From the NCBI GenBank assembly GCA_945883455.1, contig CAMCXJ010000014.1, positions 1-20,675 of the forward strand: a stretch of DNA of 20,675 nucleotides, read 5' to 3'. Positions 6,955 through 14,883 of the stretch are shown in pieces; the first letter of the stretch is position 1; each line of letters begins with the position of its first letter. Source of the DNA: Prosthecobacter debontii (GTDB lineage: Bacteria; Verrucomicrobiota; Verrucomicrobiia; Verrucomicrobiales; Akkermansiaceae). The notes under the pieces were generated by a model. It made no database searches and had not been told where the DNA came from. It saw nothing but the letters and a program-made list of their open reading frames with translations. The position numbers and the translations under genes were made by a program.

Positions 6955-7257
6955 TCACGCCAGATCCATCACCAGCACCTTGGCCCACATCTCGCGGTGA
7001 CCGCCGGAGAAGGCGTCGTGGATAGGATCGGCTTTCTGGTATCTCTCATGGGCCTCCATGGTGTCGAAATGGAATGAGATGCCGTAATCCCATGAGTGGT
7101 CGGTCACGGGGCGCACCTCGGTGGCAGCGGGTTTGCCCCAACGGGCTTTCGAGATGTTCGGGGATTTCACCAGCTCAGCAAGCGCGGCCTCCATACGGGC
7201 ACCGCCGACCTCATTCTTAAACTCATCTTTTAACCAGAAATAGACATGGTGTTCCAT
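6955..7257 (-). CDS. Dabb (stress-responsive alpha/beta barrel) domain protein
   Basis: A 100-residue protein with the features of the ferredoxin-like Dabb family: an N-terminal strand with an early histidine (MEHHVYFWLKDE), a middle strand YGISFHFDTMEAHERYQ, then DPIHDAF and a final strand AKVLVMDLA. Dabb proteins are small dimeric barrels. Their roles vary and none can be named here. The start at 7257 is preferred over an upstream in-frame ATG at 7293 because AGGATGGG lies just upstream and the domain begins there. It is on the same strand as the symporter-like gene upstream, separated by an inverted repeat. Confidence 0.85.
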   Translation of the reverse strand: MEHHVYFWLKDEFKNEVGGARMEAALAELVKSPNISKARWGKPAATEVRPVTDHSWDYGISFHFDTMEAHERYQKADPIHDAFSGGHREMWAKVLVMDLA

Positions 7258-7298
7258 GCGCCCATCCTGCCTGCGGCCGGATGGAAATTCCAAGCACG

Positions 7299-7357
7299 AA
7301 GCACGAAAACCGAAATGAAGATATCATTTAAGGCTTCGGGCTTTGGGTTTCGTGCTT
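7299..7357. repeat. Inverted repeat between the symporter-like gene and the Dabb gene
   Basis: AAGCACGAAAACC at 7299-7311 pairs with GGGTTTCGTGCTT at 7345-7357 with one mismatch, around a 33-bp loop. The left arm is preceded by another AAGCACG, giving a short direct duplication. It lies just after the 3' end of the symporter-like gene and could help terminate or stabilise that transcript. No long T-run is present. Confidence 0.6.
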
Positions 7358-7360
7358 TCC

Positions 7361-9250
7361 TCAAAGATATTTTATGAACGCGGAATACACTTCCGGCGGA
7401 ATGTCTAAGAGGCCGTAGTCCTTGGAAGAGACGAAGAGCAGGCTCTGCTTGCCCTTGCCGAGGAGCTGGCCTTCGGAGCCGAAAATCTGGTGCTCAAGGG
7501 TGCAGAACTTACGATTGAAATCGCTGACGCAGATCTTGACCGTGATCGTATCGAATTCGCGCGTCTCACGGACGAACTTGTGCTCGAAGGAGCGGGTGAG
7601 GATGTAGAACTTCGTGGTCTTTAGGTCGAAGTCCGGCATGGCGGCGTTGAAAAACAGCTCGCGGGTTTTCCCGACGTAAAGCGGATACATGCCGAAGTAG
7701 ACATTGCCCACCGAGTTCGTGTCCTGATAGGTCGCGACCATCGAATAGACGAACCATTTCCCCTCGAAATGGCCCTTCAGATCGTGGGTGCCTGCCGAAA
7801 CGGGCGCCGCGACCTCGGAGCGGGGCGCAGGTGATTCGGTTTTTGAAATCGCTTTGATGGCGGGGATTTCGGCGGCGGCGCGTGTGACCTCGCCCGCCTT
7901 TTCCGTGACAAGTCGCAGCAGATCCGTGGTGGTGACGAGCCAGACCACATAGACCAACGGCAGCAGGGAACCCAGATACATCAGCACGTTGAGTTTTACC
8001 ATGTAGCCGAACGCGAAGACCACCAAGCAAAGGCACGCCATGGAGAACATGCGGATCTGCGGCAGGGGTTGCTGGCTGTTTGGCACAAAACAGCGGGCGA
8101 CCGCCAGTGCCGCGTATCCGACGAAAAACGAGGCGAAGAACACCATGAAATACTCCACCTCGAATTTCCCGAAATAACCGCCAAGCGCGATCACTCCGAT
8201 GATGAGAAAAGTCGGGATCGGTGAGGCGATGAGCGGCTTCGGAATGAGGGAGATCAGCATGTTCTCGCTGCGCTCTACGTTCCGACCGAGGAACCATTTC
8301 AACGCGAAGTATCCGCTGTCGAGGGTGGTCAGCACGCAGATGCAGAGGAAACCGAAGTAGGCGATGGGGACGAGCGAGTTCCCGTCGAAAGCTCCGCCGA
8401 AATGGCGAGTGACAAGATCGTGCGCGTAGTGGAGACCGTCGAGGCCGCTTTTCCTCACCGAGAAATCGTCCGCGTGCCCTATCACCCACATCGCGAGCGA
8501 GCCGTGGAAGAGAAGCAGGAGGAAAAAGATCACGCCGCCGAAGATGTAGCTGAGGCGGATCGAGCTTTCCTCACGGTGGATCTGGATCGCGCGCTGCCAG
8601 TGCTGGAGATCCAGCCATGGCCCGACGAGCAGCCCCACGACGAGAGGAATCGCGTAGCCCCAGAAACGGTTCGGCGAGTGGTCGTAGGTGAGATTGTCAG
8701 CTGTGCCGTTGATGCCTTTCCCGAGATCGAAAAGATTGTGGTGAGAAAGGATGGTGATCACGCAGACAAGAAGCAAAGTCCCCAGCAAAGCATGGCCGGC
8801 CTTGATTTTCCCAATCCCGAACTCCTCGCCAAACAGGCAGCCCATCGCCAGTAGGACGAAAACGACCATGGTCATCGAGAGCCCGAGCAGGACGGGCGTG
8901 CCCATCTGCGTCGGCAGGAAAAGGGGCATGAACAGGTATTTCACCAGCGCGAAAACGGTCAGCGAGAGCGCGACGACCTGGTAGATGTAGAAGATGAGCC
9001 GGAAGGGCTTGGAGAATTTGTCGAAAAACAGTGCCAGCGACTCATGACCGCCTGGGTGGCGTTTCGCGACGATCTGCGTGAGGTAACCGAAAAGCATCAG
9101 TCCGATCGCGTTCGGAATCGCGAACATCAGCAGCCCTTTCATCCCGAACATAAAGGAGATCTGGACGCTGAAAAAAAGCCCCAAACCCCACATCCACGCC
9201 AAGGCGATGGAATTTCCCCACAACAAAGCGTTCAGCCAGCGCAAATTCAT
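7361..9250 (-). CDS. Symporter-like membrane protein fused to a hot-dog thioesterase-like domain
   Basis: A 629-residue protein in two parts. Residues 1-445 hold about twelve hydrophobic segments (e.g. 12-32, 38-60, 85-105, 118-140, 152-170, 197-215, 235-257, 293-315, 341-360, 366-387, 401-418, 422-440). GPWLDLQHWQRAI (210-222) resembles the DxQxxQR stretch of sodium:solute symporters, so an SSF/LeuT-like fold is likely. A linker (about 450-495, A/P/E-rich) leads to a C-terminal domain (about 498-629). There, YQDTNSVGNVYFGMYPLYVGKTRELF (from 508) matches the 4HBT acyl-CoA thioesterase pattern, with D510 as candidate catalytic aspartate. The start at 9250 is chosen because GGGGAGGG lies 7-8 nt upstream. 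A frame open to 9475 runs through repeats. Substrates are unknown. Confidence 0.8.
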   Translation of the reverse strand: MNLRWLNALLWGNSIALAWMWGLGLFFSVQISFMFGMKGLLMFAIPNAIGLMLFGYLTQIVAKRHPGGHESLALFFDKFSKPFRLIFYIYQVVALSLTVFALVKYLFMPLFLPTQMGTPVLLGLSMTMVVFVLLAMGCLFGEEFGIGKIKAGHALLGTLLLVCVITILSHHNLFDLGKGINGTADNLTYDHSPNRFWGYAIPLVVGLLVGPWLDLQHWQRAIQIHREESSIRLSYIFGGVIFFLLLLFHGSLAMWVIGHADDFSVRKSGLDGLHYAHDLVTRHFGGAFDGNSLVPIAYFGFLCICVLTTLDSGYFALKWFLGRNVERSENMLISLIPKPLIASPIPTFLIIGVIALGGYFGKFEVEYFMVFFASFFVGYAALAVARCFVPNSQQPLPQIRMFSMACLCLVVFAFGYMVKLNVLMYLGSLLPLVYVVWLVTTTDLLRLVTEKAGEVTRAAAEIPAIKAISKTESPAPRSEVAAPVSAGTHDLKGHFEGKWFVYSMVATYQDTNSVGNVYFGMYPLYVGKTRELFFNAAMPDFDLKTTKFYILTRSFEHKFVRETREFDTITVKICVSDFNRKFCTLEHQIFGSEGQLLGKGKQSLLFVSSKDYGLLDIPPEVYSAFIKYL

Positions 9251-9298
9251 GCGCAGACCCTCCCCGCTTTTCCTAACTTCCGCAAGCTCCACGTGGAC

Positions 9299-9412
9299 GG
9301 GAGACACAAGACCTAGAGACACAAAAGGGCAGACACGCCCTTTCGGCCTCTTTTCTTGCGTCTTGCGTCTCCAAGTCTTGCGTCTTGTGTCTTGTGTCTC
9401 CAAGTCTTGTGT
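9299..9412. repeat. CTTGYGT tandem and inverted repeats in a divergent intergenic region
   Basis: Between 9355 and 9412 the heptamer CTTGCGT or CTTGTGT occurs six times, interrupted twice by CTCCAAGT. GGAGACACAAGAC (9299-9311) is a perfect reverse complement of GTCTTGTGTCTCC (9389-9401). A separate hairpin AAAGGGC-AGACAC-GCCCTTT lies at 9324-9343. The array sits in the 230 bp between the divergent symporter-like and PpiD-like genes, where promoters for both must lie. Role unknown. Confidence 0.75.
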
Positions 9413-9480
9413 CTTTCCCCAAAGTTTAGGGTTTGAAATCCCCGCTTCACCCCCTTTAATCCCGCCCCCAGCCATCTGCC

Positions 9481-11127
9481 ATGATTGAAAACCTTCGCAA
9501 ATACACCGGACTCATCATTATCCTCTTCGTCCTCGTCCTCATTGGATTCCTTTTTATGGACACCAGCACCATGCGCAGCGGAGGCGGCGGGAGACCTTAC
9601 ATGAAGGTCGAGGGGCGCACCTACACCGACAAGGAGTTCTCCAACCTTGGTGCATCTGCCTACCAGCTCACGCAATCGCTCGCGCAGTCCGGTGATTTCC
9701 CGCTATATTCTTTCCTCTTCGGCATGTCGGGGGAAGCCGATTTCGGTAGCCAGAAAGCCATGGAGAACTTCTTTGCCGGGCGCATGCTACTGCGTTCCGC
9801 AAAAGAGCAATTCGGCATCTATCCGGGCGAGGAGGAGATCGATTCCTTCATCCGCAAGCTCCGCGCTTTCACCGGTCCGAACGGCGAGTTTTCCCAAGAA
9901 GCATACCGGAATTTTATCGAAAAGGGCATTGGACGCCTCGGTCTTATGGAAGGCGACATCCGTGCGCTCGCCTCCGATGTGATCGCACAGGCCAAACTCG
10001 CCGAGATCCTCGGCGCCGGCCTCACCGCAAACCGTGATGCGGTCACCAAAAACTCCGCCCTCGCCGGGCAACGCATCGGCGTTGACATCGCGCGCCTCGA
10101 TATTGATCCCATCGAGGAAAAAATCGACCCTACAGAAGAGGAGATCAAGACCTACTGGGAAACCGTCCAAGACGCGTTTAAGACTCCCGAGAAACGCAAA
10201 TTCACCTACTTGATCGCGAAGCCGACCTTCCCTGCTGAGCCCGCCGAGATCGCTGCCCTCGCCGCCGATGCCACCGAAGAGGCCAAGGCGGAGCACGAAA
10301 AAGCTAAGGCGGCCCGCGCGGCGGAGATCGCGGAGAAACGCCGCAAAGCCCAGCTCGAAACCGGTGGTAAAGCGGATGATTTTCTCTACCAGCTAGAGAG
10401 CCAGAAGGATCTCAGCTTCGACAAGCTCGCCGAGAGAGAGGGCTGGGAACTGAAAACCACGGAGCTTTTCGCGCTAGCCGATGCGCCCGCTGAACTCAAG
10501 GCCGCCCTCCGCGCCTCCAGCACCCCGGGCACCGCGGCGGACGAGCTTTTCCGCATGGTGGTCACCTCTGATCCCCTTTCGAAAATCTCGCCCGCCATCG
10601 CGATCGGGGAGGACGAGTGGCTGATCGCCCGCCTCGACGAGACGGAGAAAGTCCGCGTGCAGACCTACGCCGAGGCCCGCGCCGAAGCCCGCGCCCGCTT
10701 GATCGGGGAGCAGGCCGCTGCAGCCCTTAAAAAATCCGCCGAGGAGGCATCCGAGAAAATTAAGGTAGCCCTCGCAGGTGGCAAGAGCTTCGCCGATGCC
10801 GCCAAGGAAGCCGGGATCACCAACGAAACGGTAAGCCTCCCCGAAGTCACCGCCGGTTATCAGGGCGACACCACAAAAATACCCTCCGGCCTTTTCAACG
10901 CCGCGAAATACACCGACCCCGGCACCCTCACGGTGCCTGTCATCGAGGCTGACCGTGCGTTCGTCATCCATGTAGGGAAACGCGAGATCGTTAAGCAGGA
11001 GAACGCGGAAACAGCCCTCGAAGCCGATTTTAAACGCGCGGAGGAAACGACCCGAATCGCGGCATTCAACTCATGGCTGGCCGCGAAGACAGAAGCCGCC
11101 GGTATCGAGACGCTTTACAACAAATAA
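9481..11127 (+). CDS. Membrane-anchored PpiD/SurA-like periplasmic chaperone
   Basis: A 548-residue protein with a single N-terminal membrane anchor (about 9-26: TGLIIILFVLVLIGFLFM) after a short basic start, then a large extracytoplasmic part. Residues about 38-200 look like the SurA/PpiD N-terminal chaperone domain (YTDKEF, ENFFAGRMLLRSAKEQFGI, EEIDSFIRKL, GEFSQEAYRNF). Charged helical stretches follow (260-300 and 395-450). SFADAAKEAG and a C-terminal helical segment complete the PpiD-like plan. A canonical parvulin active-site core is not evident, so isomerase activity is doubtful and a folding-chaperone role for secreted proteins is the safer reading. The start is ATG 9481 with no clear Shine-Dalgarno. 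A TPR gene follows after 45 bp. Confidence 0.82.
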   Translation: MIENLRKYTGLIIILFVLVLIGFLFMDTSTMRSGGGGRPYMKVEGRTYTDKEFSNLGASAYQLTQSLAQSGDFPLYSFLFGMSGEADFGSQKAMENFFAGRMLLRSAKEQFGIYPGEEEIDSFIRKLRAFTGPNGEFSQEAYRNFIEKGIGRLGLMEGDIRALASDVIAQAKLAEILGAGLTANRDAVTKNSALAGQRIGVDIARLDIDPIEEKIDPTEEEIKTYWETVQDAFKTPEKRKFTYLIAKPTFPAEPAEIAALAADATEEAKAEHEKAKAARAAEIAEKRRKAQLETGGKADDFLYQLESQKDLSFDKLAEREGWELKTTELFALADAPAELKAALRASSTPGTAADELFRMVVTSDPLSKISPAIAIGEDEWLIARLDETEKVRVQTYAEARAEARARLIGEQAAAALKKSAEEASEKIKVALAGGKSFADAAKEAGITNETVSLPEVTAGYQGDTTKIPSGLFNAAKYTDPGTLTVPVIEADRAFVIHVGKREIVKQENAETALEADFKRAEETTRIAAFNSWLAAKTEAAGIETLYNK

Positions 11128-11172
11128 AGAGCGCGGGTTCCGACCCGTCTCCTTCATGCGGGGTTCCGAATT

Positions 11173-11505
11173 TTGAGCGAAGCAATCCAGGAAATCTACG
11201 ACGAAGCCAGCGGCCACCTCGCCCTTGGCGAGCTCGACGAGGCCGCCGCTCTTTACCGCAAGTGCGTCGCGCTGGATCCCGCGCACTTCGATTCCTGGCA
11301 CGCCCTCTCCATGTCTCTCCTGAAAACAGGCCACCTCAAGGAAGCCCTCGGTGCCTCCCTCCAGGCCACCTCCCTCCAGCCCAACGACCTCCTCGCCTGG
11401 ACCGCCCTCTCCCAAATCTACGTCCGCCTCGGCGACATCCCCAACGCCGAAGCCGCAAAGGCAAACTCCCGCATCCTTTCGCTCGGGGGAAAAGTTATTC
11501 GTTAG
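11173..11505 (+). CDS. Small TPR-repeat protein
   Basis: A 110-residue protein made of about three tetratricopeptide repeats (roughly 5-37, 38-71, 72-103). The motif pattern is clear in LGELDEAAALYRKCVALDP, HFDSWHALSMSLLKTGHLKEALGASLQATSLQP and NDLLAWTALSQIYVRLGDIPNAEAA. No signal peptide is seen, so it is probably cytoplasmic and mediates protein contacts. The start is TTG at 11173, because the only nearby ATG (11156) hits a stop in six codons. GCGGGG lies upstream. It follows the PpiD-like gene by 45 bp and may share its transcript. Its last codons form the left arm of an inverted repeat before metG. Confidence 0.8.
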   Translation: MSEAIQEIYDEASGHLALGELDEAAALYRKCVALDPAHFDSWHALSMSLLKTGHLKEALGASLQATSLQPNDLLAWTALSQIYVRLGDIPNAEAAKANSRILSLGGKVIR

Positions 11506-11575
11506 TGGTTATTTGTTAAAAGTGACAATACCGACCGCCACGAGCATTCCCAATAACTTCTAACCAATAACTTTT
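11490..11575. repeat. AT-rich inverted repeat between the TPR gene and metG
   Basis: The segment 11490-11515 (starting AAAAGTTATTCGTTAG) and the segment 11550-11575 (ending CCAATAACTTTT) are reverse complements at about 22 of 26 positions, with a 34-bp loop. The right arm contains the imperfect direct repeat AATAACTTCTAAC / AATAACTTTTAAC, followed by another TTCTAAC. The left arm overlaps the end of the TPR reading frame, and the right arm ends 14 bp before the metG ATG. It may act as a terminator-like hairpin or an unstructured leader for metG, which has no Shine-Dalgarno site. Confidence 0.7.
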
Positions 11576-11589
11576 AACTTCTAACACCC

Positions 11590-13149
11590 ATGTTCTTCCT
11601 CACCACCGCCATCGACTACACCAACGGCTCCCCACACATCGGCCATGCCTATGAGAAGGTTCTCGCCGATGTGATCGACCGCTACCGCCGCCTCGCGGGC
11701 GAGGAGGTTTATTTCCTCACCGGCGTCGATCAGCACGGCCAGAAAGTCCAGCAGACGGCGGAAAAGGAAGGCGTTTCCCCAGCGGAGTATGTGAAAACCG
11801 TCACCGCGCGTTTCTCCGCGCTTTGGGAAAAAATCGGCGTGAAATATGACGGTTGGGCGGAAACCACCGACCCTCGCCACATCACCTGCGTGCAATCCAT
11901 CCTTTCCGATCTCCACGCGCGCGACCAAATTTACAAGAAGACTTACAAGGGTTTCTACTCCGTCCGCCAAGAGCAGTTCCTCACCGACCGTGACCGCGAC
12001 GAGGCGGGAAACTTCGGTCCGGAATGGGGCGAGGTTACCGAGATCGAAGAGGAGAACTATTATTTCAAGCTCTCCGATCACACCCCGTGGCTGCGTGAGT
12101 TCCTACAGAAATCCGACGACACCATCCTCCCCGCTTTCCGTAAATCGGAACTCGTCAACGCGCTTGAGAAAAACCTCGGCGCGGATCTCTGCATCTCCAG
12201 ACCCAAGGAGCGCCTCACGTGGGGCATCGAGCTGCCTTTCGATTCCGATTTCGTTACCTACGTCTGGTTCGACGCACTCATCAACTACATCTCCTTCATC
12301 GGCTACACGCCCGATCCGACTTTGCCCGATTTCGAATCGGTCTGGACCGGTCGCCCGGTGCACATCATCGGCAAGGACATCATGGTGCCCGCCCACGGCA
12401 TTTACTGGCTTGCGATGCTCCGCGCGCTCGGTTTTTCCGACGAGAAAATGCCGCAGCTCCTCGTTCACGGCTGGTGGAACCGCTCCGGTGAGAAAATGTC
12501 GAAATCCCTCGGCAACATCGTCGATCCCTTCGAGCTCGCCGACACCTTCGGCAGCGACGCGCTGCGCTATTACCTCGTCCGCGACATTCACACCGGCAAG
12601 GACTCGAACTTCGATGTCGAGCGCCTCGTCATGCTTTTCAACACCGAGCTGGCCAACGAACTCGGCAACCTCTGCAACCGCGCGCTGAACATGAGCGTCC
12701 GTTTCACCGAAGGTATCATCTCCCCCGGCGGCCCGCTCACGGACGACGATACCGCGCTCCAGCAATCCCTCATCGACTCCACCGCCGCCTACCGCAAGGC
12801 GATGGATAACCACGAGATTTCCATGGGCCTTGAGGCGCTGAACCGCCACGTCGTGCATTGCAACCAATACGCCGAGCGCATGAAGCCCTGGGAGCTCAAT
12901 AAAAACCTAGAGAACAAGGATCGCCTCGCCACCGTCCTGCACCACCTCGCCGAATCCGTCGCCCACTGCGCCGTGCTGCTTTCCCCCATCCTGCCGGCCG
13001 CTGCAGCGAAACTCGCTGCTCAGCTCAAGCTTCCCAAACTCACCGACCTCAAGCTCGACGATCTGAAATGGGGTCTCGTGCCCGACGGCCACGAAATCGA
13101 AAAGCCTTTCCCCGTTTTCCCGAGGATCGAGGTCAAGGCGGCGGAGTGA
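11590..13149 (+). CDS. metG: Methionyl-tRNA synthetase MetG, zinc-knuckle-less short form
   Basis: Class I synthetase that charges tRNA-Met. The 519-residue protein has the HIGH motif at 16-19 (SPHIGHAY), TGVDQHGQKV (44-53), FVTYVWFDALINY (221-233), GKDIMVPAHGIYW (261-273) and KMSKS at 302-306 (GEKMSKSLGN), followed by the helical anticodon-binding domain. The connective peptide reads GFYSVRQEQF where zinc-binding forms have a CxxC pair, and no replacement knuckle is seen. It therefore belongs to the zinc-free subtype. It ends shortly after the anticodon domain, so the C-terminal EMAP-like tRNA-binding domain found in some MetRSs is absent. ATG 11590 follows an AT-rich leader without Shine-Dalgarno. 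Confidence 0.97.
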   Translation: MFFLTTAIDYTNGSPHIGHAYEKVLADVIDRYRRLAGEEVYFLTGVDQHGQKVQQTAEKEGVSPAEYVKTVTARFSALWEKIGVKYDGWAETTDPRHITCVQSILSDLHARDQIYKKTYKGFYSVRQEQFLTDRDRDEAGNFGPEWGEVTEIEEENYYFKLSDHTPWLREFLQKSDDTILPAFRKSELVNALEKNLGADLCISRPKERLTWGIELPFDSDFVTYVWFDALINYISFIGYTPDPTLPDFESVWTGRPVHIIGKDIMVPAHGIYWLAMLRALGFSDEKMPQLLVHGWWNRSGEKMSKSLGNIVDPFELADTFGSDALRYYLVRDIHTGKDSNFDVERLVMLFNTELANELGNLCNRALNMSVRFTEGIISPGGPLTDDDTALQQSLIDSTAAYRKAMDNHEISMGLEALNRHVVHCNQYAERMKPWELNKNLENKDRLATVLHHLAESVAHCAVLLSPILPAAAAKLAAQLKLPKLTDLKLDDLKWGLVPDGHEIEKPFPVFPRIEVKAAE

Positions 13150-13530
13150 GTTGCCTTTCCCGAATCATCGGTAATCGATCAACGTCATTCCAAATGCATT
13201 GACCTAGGGCGATCAAGTTAGGGATCGGCTCGGTTAGAGGAGGCAGAGCCTTTTGAGTGCGGGGAGAATCACCGCTTTTATATCCTTAGGCGAGATATAG
13301 CTCTGGTTCGGAAAGTTCGGCGCACCAAGTCAAAACGGCCCGCTAGTGAACAAAAGCGGCGAATGATCTCACGCACTCAAAAGCCCCCCGCACGGGCAGC
13401 TTTGTATTTGCAAGCTTAACGGATTATTCAACAGCCTGCTCCCTAGCTTGATCCCCCTGTGCATTGATTCCGGATTTCCTGTGAAAAAAGGGAAAGACAT
13501 TCGATGTTTCCCATGTAAAAAAGTCCTTGT
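13150..13530. other. 381-bp gene-free stretch between metG and the oxidoreductase
   Basis: No convincing coding frame or structural RNA gene is visible. It holds the third BIME-like repeat (13251-13385). Between that repeat and the next gene is an imperfect hairpin around 13490-13512 (GGAAAGACAT-TCG-ATGTTTCC) in an A-rich stretch just before the start codon. The promoter of the oxidoreductase must lie here, but I cannot point to convincing -35/-10 boxes. Confidence 0.6.
13251..13385 (-). repeat. BIME-like repeat, copy 3 (degenerate, inverted, far from RAYT)
   Basis: A 135-bp segment that, read on the - strand, follows the RAYT-flanking repeat along its whole length. It has TTTTGAGTGCG at the end, CGCCGCTTTTGTTCAC, CGAACTTTCC in the middle, TCGCCTAAG, and AAAAGCGG near the far end. 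Both outer ends read TTTTGAGTGCG inward, matching the terminal inverted repeats of copies 1 and 2. Both end hairpins are partly decayed, and the internal spacer has diverged. It lies about 8.7 kb from copy 2 with no transposase beside it, so it looks like an older, non-autonomous member of the same family. Confidence 0.88.
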
Positions 13531-14817
13531 ATGAATCTAACACCTGAATCGACCGACCGCCGCAGTTTCCTAAAAACCGGATCACTGATCACCGCCGCCT
13601 CCCTCTTGCCTGGACTCGCGCGGGCGCAGGCAGGTGCTGCCGAGATCAAGGTCGCTCTTATCGGATGCGGTGGCCGCGGATCAGGTGCGGCTGCTCAATC
13701 GCTCAACGTGCCCGGCACCAAGCTGGTGGCGATGGCCGATGCTTTCGAGGACAACCTAGAGAAAGCCCACGCTACTCTCAGCAAGCAGTTCGGAGCACGC
13801 TGCGACGTGCCCAAGGAACGGCGCTTCCATGGCTTCGACGCATACAAGCAAGCCATCGATGCTGCGGATCTGGTGTTGCTTTGCTCGTCGCCCGGTTTCC
13901 GCCCCGCGCACTTCGAGTATGCGGTGGAAAAAGGAAAACACGTTTTCATGGAGAAACCCGTAGCTGTGGACGGCCCGGGCATCCGCAAGGTGATCGAGGC
14001 GGCCAAGGCTGCCGATGCGAAGAAACTCAAGGTCGTCTGCGGCCTGCAGCGGCACTACCAGAACAGCTACATCGAAACCCTTGCGCAAGTTAAGGCGGGC
14101 ATGATCGGTGACATCACCAGCAGCCAAGTTTATTGGTCGGGCGGCGGCGTGTGGACGCGAGCGAGGCAGGAGGGCATGACCGAAATGGAATACCAGATGC
14201 GCAACTGGTTCTATTTCAACTGGCTGTGCGGCGACCACATCTGTGAGCAGCACATCCATAACATCGATGTCGGCAACTGGTTCAAGGGTGCTCACCCGGT
14301 GAAAGCGAACGGCATCGGCGGGCGCACCAAGCGCATCGGCAAGGATTGGGGCGAGATTTTCGATCACCACTATGTCGAATACACCTACGCGGACGGCACG
14401 GTCATGAACAGCCAGTGCAAACATTGGAACGGCACTTGGTCGAAAGTTTCCGAAACCATCGTCGGTACGAAGGGCAAGGCAGAGGCCGGCGTGATCAAGG
14501 ATCTCGCGGGCAAGATCATCTGGCGTTTCCGCGGGGAGAACAACAACCCTTACCAGACAGAGCATGACGTGCTCGTGAAACATATCTTGGAAGACAAGCC
14601 GATCAACGACGCCCATCGCACCGCCGAGGCCACACTCTCCGCGATCATGGGACGCATGGCCACCTACTCCGGCCAAGAAATCACTTGGGAACAGGCGCTC
14701 AACTCGGATCTCGACACCATGCCGAAAGTTCTCGCATGGGACGCCGTTCCCGGTCCGAAAGCCGGCCCAGACGGCCTCTACCCGGCCCCCATCCCGGGTG
14801 AGACGAAGTCGGTTTGA
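13531..14817 (+). CDS. Tat-exported Gfo/Idh/MocA family oxidoreductase
   Basis: A 428-residue NAD(P)-dependent sugar-dehydrogenase-type protein. The N-terminus carries a twin-arginine signal (DRRSFLKTGSLITAASLLPGLARAQA, RR at 10-11, probable cleavage after about 34), so it should be exported folded with its cofactor. The Rossmann motif is VALIGCGGRGSG (41-52), with D70 at the end of the second strand. The family motif EKP is at 141-143 (FMEKPVAVDG), and DHICEQHIHNIDVGNW carries the downstream catalytic Asp/His region. Exported members of this family are numerous in planctomycetes and verrucomicrobia, where they are usually tied to carbohydrate use. The substrate cannot be read from sequence. 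It converges on the SUMF1-domain gene, with a terminator between them. Confidence 0.9.
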   Translation: MNLTPESTDRRSFLKTGSLITAASLLPGLARAQAGAAEIKVALIGCGGRGSGAAAQSLNVPGTKLVAMADAFEDNLEKAHATLSKQFGARCDVPKERRFHGFDAYKQAIDAADLVLLCSSPGFRPAHFEYAVEKGKHVFMEKPVAVDGPGIRKVIEAAKAADAKKLKVVCGLQRHYQNSYIETLAQVKAGMIGDITSSQVYWSGGGVWTRARQEGMTEMEYQMRNWFYFNWLCGDHICEQHIHNIDVGNWFKGAHPVKANGIGGRTKRIGKDWGEIFDHHYVEYTYADGTVMNSQCKHWNGTWSKVSETIVGTKGKAEAGVIKDLAGKIIWRFRGENNNPYQTEHDVLVKHILEDKPINDAHRTAEATLSAIMGRMATYSGQEITWEQALNSDLDTMPKVLAWDAVPGPKAGPDGLYPAPIPGETKSV

Positions 14818-14838
14818 TGGCTCGGAGATAGTAATCGT

Positions 14839-14877
14839 AAAAAGCTCATCGATTCGTCGATGGGCTTTTTTATTTTC
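14839..14877. terminator. Bidirectional intrinsic terminator with TTCG loop
   Basis: AAAAAGCTCATCGA, loop TTCG, then TCGATGGGCTTTTTT form a 14-bp stem with one G-T wobble. The stem is flanked by an A-run on the left and a T-run on the right, so it works as a terminator in both directions. It lies between the stop of the oxidoreductase (14817) and the stop of the convergent SUMF1-domain gene (14884). Confidence 0.93.
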
Positions 14878-14883
14878 ACAAAT

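Noticed and set aside
9251..9475. N-terminal extension of the symporter-like protein to 9475
   Set aside because: The extra 75 codons translate the heptamer repeat array, and a good Shine-Dalgarno site precedes the ATG at 9250.
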